This document shows positions 7,306 to 12,178 of a stretch of 12,178 nt of DNA, in pieces; position 1 is the stretch's first letter, and every line of letters begins with the position of its first letter. The DNA is taken from positions 1 through 12,178 of the forward strand of contig CAJGDL010000047.1 of the NCBI GenBank assembly GCA_904502075.1, given 5' to 3'. A model generated the notes under the pieces. It saw only the letters and a program-made list of their open reading frames with translations, did no database searches and had not been told where the DNA came from. Made by a program: the position numbers and the translations under genes. Source of the DNA: an uncultured Alistipes sp. (GTDB taxonomy: Bacteria; Bacteroidota; Bacteroidia; Bacteroidales; Rikenellaceae).

Positions 7306-7377
7306 GGCCCATTCGTCTATCGGTTAGGACGCAAGATTTTCATTCTTGAAAGAGGAGTTCGACTCTCCTATGGGCTA
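7306..7377 (+). tRNA. tRNA-Glu (anticodon UUC)
   Basis: The full cloverleaf can be drawn. The acceptor is GGCCCAT with ATGGGCT (first pair G-U), and the D-arm contains CGGTTAGGAC. The anticodon stem is CAAGA/TCTTG around loop TTTTCAT, anticodon TTC. The T-arm is AGGAG-TTCGACT-CTCCT. The discriminator is A7377. The 3' CCA is not encoded (the gene continues ACA), so it must be added by the CCA enzyme. Confidence 0.97.
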
Positions 7378-7395
7378 CAATCGAGGGGCGCCTTT

Positions 7396-7682
7396 GGGTG
7401 TCTTGCCTTCAAGGAGGGGGGGAGTGATTCAAGAGAATGCTTGGTCAATCACGGAAAGAACCTCTCGGAGAGGGCGACGGCAGAGGTGGCTTCACGGGTG
7501 AAAAGAGAGTTAAGGAGCGAGCCGAAAGGCTTATCCGAAGGCGGTTACGACCGTTTCCTGTGCGGAGAAGGTGCAAAACTTCGCGAGGGGCAAGAGGGGA
7601 AGATCCGAAATGCCGAACGGCCTTGAAAAAGGGGTGAGGGATTGGGAGAAGCCACTACGAAAACCCTAAAAAAATAGCACCC
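7396..7682 (+). ncRNA. Candidate structured RNA between tRNA-Glu and rpsT
   Basis: The 350 nt between tRNA-Glu and rpsT contain no convincing protein gene but show nested complementarity. GGGTG (7396-7400) can pair with CACCC (7678-7682) and enclose everything. GTGGCTTC (7486-7493) is perfectly complementary to GAAGCCAC (7648-7655) inside it. A hairpin GTGATT-CAAG/CTTG-AATCAC occupies 7424-7452. Small hairpins with GNRA loops are AGCC-GAAA-GGCT (7520-7531) and CCTT-GAAA-AAGG (7621-7632). CGGT-TACG-ACCG is at 7542-7553. The strand is purine-rich and ends in an A-rich unstructured stretch before the rpsT ATG. No terminator separates it from rpsT, so it could be a long leader controlling S20 synthesis or an RNA cut out of the transcript. 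I could not match it to RNase P RNA, tmRNA, SRP RNA or 6S RNA. Confidence 0.5.
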
Positions 7683-7727
7683 TGAAAAGAAACCGAAAAA
7701 GTAAAAAATAAAAAATTAAAAACGATT

Positions 7728-7979
7728 ATGGCAAACCATAAGTCTTCGAAGAAGAGAATTCGTCAGACCGTGACCAAGCGCGCTCACAACCGTCTGTACC
7801 ACAAGACCGCTCGCAACGCCGTGAAGGCCCTGCGCAACACCACCGAGAAGTCGGCCGCTGAGGCTCTGCTTCCCAAGGTAACCGCTATGTTGGACAAGTT
7901 GGCTAAGCACAACATCATCCACAAGAATAAGGCCGGTAACCTGAAGGGTGCTCTCCAGCTCCATGTAAACGCACTCTAA
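7728..7979 (+). CDS. rpsT: 30S ribosomal protein S20
   Basis: This 83-residue basic protein begins MANHKSSKKRIRQTVTKRAH, the hallmark of S20, and continues with the long helical hairpin (NRLYHKTARNAVKALR ... LLPKVTAMLDKLAKHNIIHKNKAGNLKGAL). S20 is a primary binder of 16S rRNA in the small subunit. The length is normal for the family. The coding sequence uses preferred codons typical of a highly expressed gene. It is preceded by an A-rich leader (7656-7727) and followed by a strong terminator. It is probably transcribed together with tRNA-Glu from 7236-7266. In enterobacteria S20 represses its own translation, and the large structured region upstream makes some leader control plausible here. 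Confidence 0.98.
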   Translation: MANHKSSKKRIRQTVTKRAHNRLYHKTARNAVKALRNTTEKSAAEALLPKVTAMLDKLAKHNIIHKNKAGNLKGALQLHVNAL

Positions 7980-8000
7980 TCGAGCGTCTTATTTACCATG

Positions 8001-8031
8001 ACGGCTCTCCTATTCGGAGGGCCGTTTTTTT
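8001..8031 (+). terminator. Terminator of rpsT
   Basis: ACGGCTCTCC (8001-8010) pairs with GGAGGGCCGT (8015-8024) with one G-U pair and a TATTC... loop region. A run of T's follows to 8031. It lies 21 bp after the stop codon. Confidence 0.9.
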
Positions 8032-8132
8032 GTCCCGCACCATGGTACGCGCATCCTCTTTGGGATCAGCCCGAATGTAGGCTCCTTTGTCTTCCTCTTC
8101 TGGGATCACCGTAAAATCGGGGGGGTAAGAAA

Positions 8133-8453
8133 GTTTCTACAATATCGGCAATGCCCGATATTGTAGAAACACATTTCGTCATTGCGAACTTTTGCATTTT
8201 AGGGGCTATCGGAAAGCGCAGAGAAATCATGCAAAAGTGTGGCAATCTACCGCTTACCGAAAACCGAGGATTGCCCCAAACCGCCTAATCGACCGGGCGG
8301 TTGAGCGAATCTGCAACTCTTTAATAATAGGAAGATCCCCACGAATTTTCATGCAACACCACCAGGCGATGCTACGCCTTAAAATGAAAATTCTCGGGAT
8401 GACATGGTGTGTTTACGAGGGAATTTGTGATTTGCACAAATTCCCTCGTAAAC
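8133..8453. repeat. Cluster of palindromic repeats in a gene-free region
   Basis: At least five inverted repeats follow one another. They are a perfect 16-bp stem (8133-8148 with 8155-8170); ACTTTTGCAT/ATGCAAAAGT (8188-8197, 8229-8238); GGCAATC/GATTGCC (about 8241-8277); GAATTTTCAT/ATGAAAATTC (8343-8352, 8384-8393) with an inner AGGCG/CGCCT; and a perfect 19-bp stem (8411-8429 with 8435-8453, 5-nt loop). The pieces CGTCATTGCGA...GGCAATC and GATCCCC...CGGGATGAC resemble dispersed palindromic repeats seen in many bacterial genomes. Open frames across this region simply read the palindromes on both strands and are not credible genes. The rest of 8032-8529 shows nothing else. Confidence 0.65.
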
Positions 8454-8523
8454 ATTTCTCTCCACCGAAATTTTCAAGTGATCCCTCTTCTGTTCCTCCG
8501 CCGAGCGTGGGCAATATGCAGCA

Positions 8524-8563
8524 AAAGAAAAAGCCTTGATATTCGATTGAATATCAAGGCTTT
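8524..8563 (-). terminator. Minus-strand terminator next to the tRNA-Pro fragment
   Basis: A perfect 15-bp stem AAAGCCTTGATATTC (8530-8544) with GAATATCAAGGCTTT (8549-8563) has a 4-nt loop. On the minus strand the stem is followed by TTTTTCTTTT. Its only upstream feature on that strand is the 22-nt tRNA-Pro remnant at 8570-8591. Confidence 0.75.
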
Positions 8564-8569
8564 CGGTTA

Positions 8570-8591
8570 GTCGGGATGACTGGATTCGAAC
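8570..8591 (-). pseudogene. Detached 22-nt copy of the tRNA-Pro 3' end
   Basis: These 22 bases are identical to 8792-8813, the part of tRNA-Pro(GGG) covering the T-loop, the 3' T-stem strand, the acceptor strand and one base beyond the discriminator. Identity stops abruptly inside the T-arm, and no D-arm or anticodon arm follows. The copy has its own terminator directly downstream (8524-8563). It is either the far attachment site of a former insertion in tRNA-Pro or the remnant of a second tRNA copy. Confidence 0.75.
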
Positions 8592-8743
8592 GGCGCAGCC
8601 GAAGCGGGGCACCTTATAGAGATCATTATCTTTTGCCCCGCAACCACATATTAAAGAATCCAACCAAACCGAATTGAGCAGGCGGCACGCGGTGCGTGCT
8701 GGTTTTTTTGTTGTTTTGCAGCGGGCTTGCACGCTATGCTATT
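8592..8743. other. Gene-free segment between the tRNA-Pro fragment and the tRNA-Pro terminator
   Basis: No credible coding sequence is seen. It contains GCGGGGCA/TGCCCCGC (8604-8611, 8634-8641) and GCACGC-GGT-GCGTGC (8685-8699). GTTTTTTTGTTGT at 8702-8714 is the exact complement of the T-run end of the terminator at 8744-8756. TTGAGCAG (8674-8681) is also repeated inverted at 8780-8787, so 8674-8787 forms a nested palindrome around the terminator. Confidence 0.6.
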
Positions 8744-8778
8744 ACAACAAAAAAACAGCAGAACATTAAGTTCTGCTG
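8744..8778 (-). terminator. Terminator of tRNA-Pro
   Basis: On the minus strand CAGCAGAAC, a 5-nt loop and GTTCTGCTG form a perfect 9-bp stem followed by seven T and GTTGT. It begins 14 bp after the tRNA 3' end. Confidence 0.9.
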
Positions 8779-8792
8779 TCTGCTCAACATTG

Positions 8793-8867
8793 TCGGGATG
8801 ACTGGATTCGAACCAGCGACAACACGCCCCCCAGACGTGTACTCTAACCGGGCTGAGCTACATCCCG
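8793..8867 (-). tRNA. tRNA-Pro (anticodon GGG)
   Basis: The cloverleaf is complete on the minus strand. The acceptor is CGGGATG/CATCCCG, and the D-arm is GCTC-AGCCCGGTTA-GAGT. The anticodon stem is CACGT/GCGTG around CTGGGGG (anticodon GGG). The T-arm is GCTGG-TTCGAAT-CCAGT, with discriminator A. The CCA is not encoded. Its 3' 22 nt are duplicated at 8570-8591. Confidence 0.95.
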
Positions 8868-8882
8868 TCTGTTTTCGGAGTG

Positions 8883-8914
8883 CAAATATAGAGGGTTTTT
8901 CTGAAACCTCCAAA
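8883..8914 (-). promoter_or_regulatory. Promoter of tRNA-Pro
   Basis: On the minus strand TTTG (8914-8911), a 20-nt spacer and TATATTTG (8890-8883) are a full match to the Bacteroidota promoter. The -7 box ends 15 bp before the tRNA 5' end. Confidence 0.85.
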
Positions 8915-9010
8915 TATTTCTACAACTTTTTTCTCTTTTTATGCTAAAATAGGTGTAATGAATCGATTTTCCCCTTTCAAACGGCTCTAAGTACGCCTTT
9001 TTTTTGGGGG

Positions 9011-9052
9011 GGGTGGAGAGTTCGGTTCGCTCTCCAAACCCAACTCTCCCCC
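9011..9052. repeat. Stem-loop after the HAD phosphatase gene
   Basis: GGAGAGTT (9015-9022) pairs with AACTCTCC (9042-9049). GGTT/AACC continue inside after a C-C mismatch, and G/C runs extend the outside. On the minus strand an A-run rather than a T-run follows, so it is not a standard terminator. It may protect the 3' end of the nhaC-phosphatase message. Eight T and eight G lie beside it (8998-9013). Confidence 0.45.
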
Positions 9053-9057
9053 AAGCC

Positions 9058-9717
9058 CTATTTTTTCTTACTTAAGAGGTCAAGCAGTTCTCGCGGGTGG
9101 TCGATCACCACGTCGGCCCCGGCTTCGAGGAGTTCTTCGCGCGAGCGGAAACCCCACGAAACACCTACGGCACCGATGCCGGCAGCCTTTGCGGCGCGGA
9201 TATCCGAGGCTGTATCGCCCACATGGAGTGTCTCGCAAGGGGAGACCCCTGTGCGCTCCAGCACCTCGAGGTCGGCGGCAGGGTCGGGCTTCAATGGTAC
9301 CTCGGGGCGATTGCCGAATACGGCTGCAAAAGGGGTGGTGGGAAAGAATTTCTGCACCAACAACTCCGTCCCCTGCTGGAATTTGTTGGAGACCACGGCT
9401 ACCTTTACCCCGCGCGCGACAAGTTCCTTTAGGAGGTCGAAGATCCCCTCATAGGCGTAGCTATGGCAGTCAATGTGCGCGGTGTAGTAGGCCACAAACT
9501 CATCGCGCACGCGGTCGATTTGCTCTTCGGTGCGCAACGCCTCGGGCAGGGCCCGTTCGCAAAGTTTTCTCACGCCGTTACCCACAAAGCGGCGATAGGC
9601 TGCGTAGTCGTGTTCCGGAAGCCCGTGGCTGCGCAATACGGCATTGCATGAGGCGGCCAGGTCACCTACCGTCTCGAGAAGCGTTCCGTCCAGGTCGAAT
9701 ATGACAAGTTTAATCAT
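9058..9717 (-). CDS. gph: HAD-superfamily phosphatase, phosphoglycolate phosphatase-like
   Basis: This 219-residue soluble hydrolase shows all four HAD motifs. Motif I is FDLDGT with nucleophile Asp8 and acid/base Asp10. Motif II is VVSNK with Ser110, motif III is the Lys143 in PLKPDP, and motif IV is GDTASD with Asp168 and Asp172. The alpha-helical cap (~residues 15-85) is the C1 type of the Gph/PGMB subgroup, and the length fits. Such enzymes remove phosphate from small metabolites, and 2-phosphoglycolate is the best-known substrate. The substrate cannot be fixed from sequence, so the symbol is provisional. Its ATG overlaps the stop of the antiporter gene by 4 bp (ATGA), implying one message and possible translational coupling. 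No separate promoter was seen. Confidence 0.88.
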   Translation of the reverse strand: MIKLVIFDLDGTLLETVGDLAASCNAVLRSHGLPEHDYAAYRRFVGNGVRKLCERALPEALRTEEQIDRVRDEFVAYYTAHIDCHSYAYEGIFDLLKELVARGVKVAVVSNKFQQGTELLVQKFFPTTPFAAVFGNRPEVPLKPDPAADLEVLERTGVSPCETLHVGDTASDIRAAKAAGIGAVGVSWGFRSREELLEAGADVVIDHPRELLDLLSKKK

Positions 9718-11165
9718 CGTTTTTTGGTGATTTTATAGCCCAAGAGTGCCACAAAGATCGACATCAGCGGGCTGACATAGTTAAAGATGCAGTAGGGGAG
9801 GTAGGTGAAGGTGGCAACACCCAGCACCGTGGCTTGGGTCATGCCGCAGCTGTTCCAGGGCACCAAGACCGACGTTACCGTGGCTGAATCCTCCACGGCG
9901 CGACTCAACAGACGCGGCTCAAGCCCTCGTTCGCGGAAGAGCCCTTTGAAGAGGCGGCCGGTGAGGATGATCGAGATGTATTGGTCGGCCGTGATGAGGT
10001 TGAAGCAGAGACCTGCTCCCACGGTGGCCGCCACCGTGCCGGCCGCGCGGCGCACCCAGCGCAGGAAGAGCGAGGTGAGTGACGAGAGCATCCCGCTACC
10101 GGTCATCACCCCTCCGAAACACATGGCGCAGAGAATTAGCCAGATGGTATTCATCATTCCGGCCATGCCGCGTGTGGCTACCAGGTCATTAACCTCGGCA
10201 ACCCCTGTATCGAGTGCTGTGGAACCAAAGCAGGCGGTCAGCACCCCCTTGAATCCCATGAGAAACCCTTCATCGGCCCCTCCGGCCAAGGTGTGCATCA
10301 CCTCCGGCTGAAAGATGGGGAGGGCCAGGGCGGCCAGTAGGGTGGCCAGGAAGAGGGTTACCAAGGCGGGCAGTTTGCGCCAGATCAGCAGGCCCGTGGC
10401 CACCGGAACCAGCAGCAGCCAAGGGGTGATATGGAAGGTGGAATGCAGTGCCTGGGCGTAGAGGGCCACGTCGCCGGCTCCGGAGGAGGCGTGCATCAGA
10501 CTTGCAATCAGGAAGACCACCAAGGCGATTACCATCGAGGGGATGGTGGTGTAGAGCATGTAGCGGATGTGCTCGAAGACCGGCACCTCGCAGGTGGAGG
10601 AGGCCAGCACTGTGGTGTCGGAGAGCAGCGAGAGTTTGTCGCCGAAGTAGGCACCCGAGATGATGGCACCGGCTACCCACCCTTCGGAGAACTCCATGGC
10701 GCGACCGATGCCCATCAGAGCCACTCCGATGGTGGCAATGGTTGTCCACGAACTGCCCGTGATCAGCGATACGCCGGCACAGATCAGGCACGAGGCGGCC
10801 AGGAACCAGGAGGGGTGCAGCACCTCCAGTCCGTAACAGATCAGGGTGGGGACCACGCCGCTCACCATCCAGGTGCCGGCAATCGAGCCGATCAAAAGCA
10901 GAATAATGATAGCCGAGGCCGAGGAGCGGATATTTTCAACAATCTCGTTTTCGAGTACGGCCCACTTGCAACCGTAGAGCCCCACCGAGAGGAGGGCACA
11001 AACCGAGGCGGCCGAGAGGAGGGCGATCTGACTACCTCCCATAATGGAGTCGCTGCCAAAGGCGCGAATGACCAGCACCAACAGAAGGGCCAGTACAAGG
11101 AGGGGTATCAGCGATACCCCGACCGATGGGGTCTGCCCCCACCGTTTTGTAAAAAACTTTTTCAT
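9714..11165 (-). CDS. nhaC: NhaC-family Na+/H+ antiporter
   Basis: This 483-residue inner-membrane protein has about 11-12 hydrophobic segments. It shows features of the NhaC antiporter family: GSSWTTIATIGVALMGIG, SGAYFGDKLSLLSDTT, CFGSTALDTG, ITADQY and SATVTSVLVPWNSCG. These exchangers use the proton gradient to expel Na+ (in some relatives malate/lactate, with Na+/H+). The conserved Asp residues in GAYFGDK, SDTT and ADQY are candidates for ion binding. The ATG (MKKFFTKRW) directly follows AGGAG with no spacer. It is the last plausible start, because a hydrophobic segment begins at residue ~17. It is the first gene of an operon with the HAD phosphatase. The 188-bp upstream region shows no clear TAnnTTTG promoter. 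Confidence 0.92.
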   Translation of the reverse strand: MKKFFTKRWGQTPSVGVSLIPLLVLALLLVLVIRAFGSDSIMGGSQIALLSAASVCALLSVGLYGCKWAVLENEIVENIRSSASAIIILLLIGSIAGTWMVSGVVPTLICYGLEVLHPSWFLAASCLICAGVSLITGSSWTTIATIGVALMGIGRAMEFSEGWVAGAIISGAYFGDKLSLLSDTTVLASSTCEVPVFEHIRYMLYTTIPSMVIALVVFLIASLMHASSGAGDVALYAQALHSTFHITPWLLLVPVATGLLIWRKLPALVTLFLATLLAALALPIFQPEVMHTLAGGADEGFLMGFKGVLTACFGSTALDTGVAEVNDLVATRGMAGMMNTIWLILCAMCFGGVMTGSGMLSSLTSLFLRWVRRAAGTVAATVGAGLCFNLITADQYISIILTGRLFKGLFRERGLEPRLLSRAVEDSATVTSVLVPWNSCGMTQATVLGVATFTYLPYCIFNYVSPLMSIFVALLGYKITKKR

Positions 11166-11263
11166 CTCCTAACTTTTCTAACCAAATGAACCTAACATCG
11201 GGAGCCTACGGCCCGCTTCGTAGGGCCGGGCACCTTATTTATAAATGGATTGTTTTTTAAGCG

Positions 11264-11319
11264 GAAGGTCGGGTTTGAGGCGGAGCATATTTCGCATGCA
11301 CCATCCAAACCCGACCTTC
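11264..11319. repeat. 14-bp perfect inverted repeat between cysS and nhaC
   Basis: GAAGGTCGGGTTTG (11264-11277) and CAAACCCGACCTTC (11306-11319) are exact complements around a 28-nt loop. A second small hairpin AAGAGTCG-CAT-CGACTCTT lies at 11328-11346 and runs into TT. On the minus strand neither stem is followed by a U-run, so they do not make a standard cysS terminator. They may be a processing or stability element or a dispersed repeat. Confidence 0.6.
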
Positions 11320-11353
11320 GAAGAGCCAAGAGTCGCATCGACTCTTTTATGCG

Positions 11354-12178
11354 TTACTCAATCTCCCAATCGTAGCCGTCCTTGCGATCCTTCACGCGGA
11401 TGCCAATCTCGGTCAAGGCATTGCGGATCTTGTCCGAGGTACCCCAATCTTTGTTGGCCTTCGCCTCCATGCGCATATCGAGCAACATGTTGACCAACGG
11501 GGTGACCAGGTCTTTGCCCCCCTGCGAGGAGGCCGACTTCTCGTCGCGCAGACCCAGGATATCGAAGACGTAGCGACGAACCACCGCCTTCAAGGTCTCA
11601 AGATCCTCGGCGGTGATGGTCTGCTGACCATCCGAGAGTTGGTTGATGATGCGTACCCAATCGAAGAGGGCCGAGATCACCATCGGCGAGTTCAGGTCGT
11701 CGGCCATGGCGGCGGCACAACGCTCCTCGAGCTCCGTGGGGTTGACCGTCGAGGTGGCGGCGGGCTTGATCTTGTTCAGAGTCTCTACACCCTTCATCAA
11801 ACGATCCAACCCCTTCTCGGCGGCCTGCAGGGCCTCGTTCGAGAAGTCGAGCGTCGAGCGGTAGTGGGCCTGCAAGACAAAGAAGCGGGTCGTCATGGGC
11901 GAATAGGCCTGCTCCAACTTGTCGTGCTGCCCCGTGAAGAGCTGCTCCAGGGTGATGAAGTTGCCGAGCGACTTGCCCATCTTCTGGCCGTTGATCGTGA
12001 TCATGTTGTTGTGTACCCAGTAGCGGGCCGAGTCGCAACCCAGCGCAGCGGTCGACTGTGCGATCTCGCACTCGTGGTGGGGGAACATCAGGTCCATACC
12101 ACCGCCGTGGATATCGAACTGCTCACCTAAGTACTTGGCACTCATTGCCGAGCACTCCATATGCCAGCCGGGGAAGCC
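11354..12178 (-). CDS. cysS: Cysteinyl-tRNA synthetase, C-terminal part (truncated by window edge)
   Basis: This class I synthetase attaches cysteine to tRNA-Cys. The frame is open from base 12178 to a TAA at 11354, giving 274 residues and lacking the N-terminal half with the HIGH motif. The visible part starts GFPGWHMECSAM and continues HGGGMDLMFPHHECEIAQS. The Cys of MECSAM and the His and Glu of HHECE correspond to family ligands of the catalytic Zn ion, which selects the cysteine thiol. The KMSKS loop appears as KMGKS (bases 11969-11983) in NGQKMGKSLGNFITL. The anticodon-binding helical region follows. An internal ATG at 12158-12160 is not the start, because conserved residues continue upstream of it to the window edge. 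No disruption is visible. Confidence 0.96.
   Translation of the reverse strand, partial: GFPGWHMECSAMSAKYLGEQFDIHGGGMDLMFPHHECEIAQSTAALGCDSARYWVHNNMITINGQKMGKSLGNFITLEQLFTGQHDKLEQAYSPMTTRFFVLQAHYRSTLDFSNEALQAAEKGLDRLMKGVETLNKIKPAATSTVNPTELEERCAAAMADDLNSPMVISALFDWVRIINQLSDGQQTITAEDLETLKAVVRRYVFDILGLRDEKSASSQGGKDLVTPLVNMLLDMRMEAKANKDWGTSDKIRNALTEIGIRVKDRKDGYDWEIE

Noticed and set aside
7437..7637. Short open frames (61-66 codons) between tRNA-Glu and rpsT
   Set aside because: Basic, low-information sequences in two overlapping frames without start context. The region is better explained as structured RNA.
7378..7727. RNase P RNA, tmRNA, SRP RNA, 6S RNA or a group II intron
   Set aside because: The conserved GAGGAAAGUC-type core of RNase P RNA, a tRNA-like 3' end, the SRP GGAAGG loop pattern and a domain V hairpin could not be found.
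8192..8732. Open frames of 115 (plus) and 117 (minus) codons
   Set aside because: They share near-identical peptide stretches only because both read across the 19-bp palindrome. They also run into tRNA remnant and terminator sequence.
8998..9013. Eight T followed by eight G as a phase-variable tract
   Set aside because: It lies beyond the stop of the phosphatase gene and outside any recognised promoter, so slippage would have no evident target.
1..12178. CRISPR array, toxin-antitoxin, defence or secretion system
   Set aside because: No regularly spaced repeats and no Cas, toxin, nuclease or secretion signatures were seen in any reading frame.

Overview
The window looks like chromosome from a member of the Bacteroidota, order Bacteroidales. 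Several intergenic regions carry the phylum-specific promoter pattern TTTG-N19/20-TAnnTTTG. There are also Cys-anchored lipoproteins with acidic residues after the lipid Cys, a C11 (clostripain-type) peptidase, and Bacteroidales-like ArgS, CysS and S20 proteins. Both tRNA genes lack an encoded CCA end. The GC-rich coding style and the lipoprotein set suggest a gut genus such as Alistipes, but the genus is an inference from general resemblance, not from a search.

Layout: 1-714 is the 5' end of argS (minus strand). Its upstream region is interrupted by a 368-bp MITE-like insertion (786-1153) with 17-bp terminal inverted repeats and a perfect 9-bp target duplication. A UUCG-loop terminator and a small META-domain lipoprotein gene follow (1216-1647, minus). 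Positions 1810-5321 hold two adjacent minus-strand genes for large lipoproteins built from fibronectin-III-like modules and a repeated beta-rich module. A lipoprotein C11 peptidase is divergently transcribed at 5611-7077 and carries the same N-terminal FN3-like module. The three genes look like one cell-surface cluster.

Positions 7236-7979 form a translation-related unit: a strong promoter, tRNA-Glu(UUC), an approximately 290-nt region with nested RNA-like pairing, and rpsT (S20), ended by a strong terminator. Positions 8032-8792 have no credible gene. They contain a cluster of perfect palindromes and a detached 22-nt copy of the tRNA-Pro 3' end with its own terminator, 222 bp from the intact tRNA-Pro(GGG) gene (8793-8867, minus). 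That is the geometry left by integration at a tRNA.

Positions 9058-11165 are a two-gene minus-strand operon, an NhaC-type Na+/H+ antiporter followed with a 4-bp overlap by a Gph-like HAD phosphatase. Positions 11354-12178 are the 3' part of cysS, which runs off the right edge.

Most genes are housekeeping or ordinary envelope functions. The items most worth a second look are the MITE with its target duplication, the structured RNA before rpsT, the tRNA-Pro 3'-end duplication, and the shared modules of the three-gene surface cluster.
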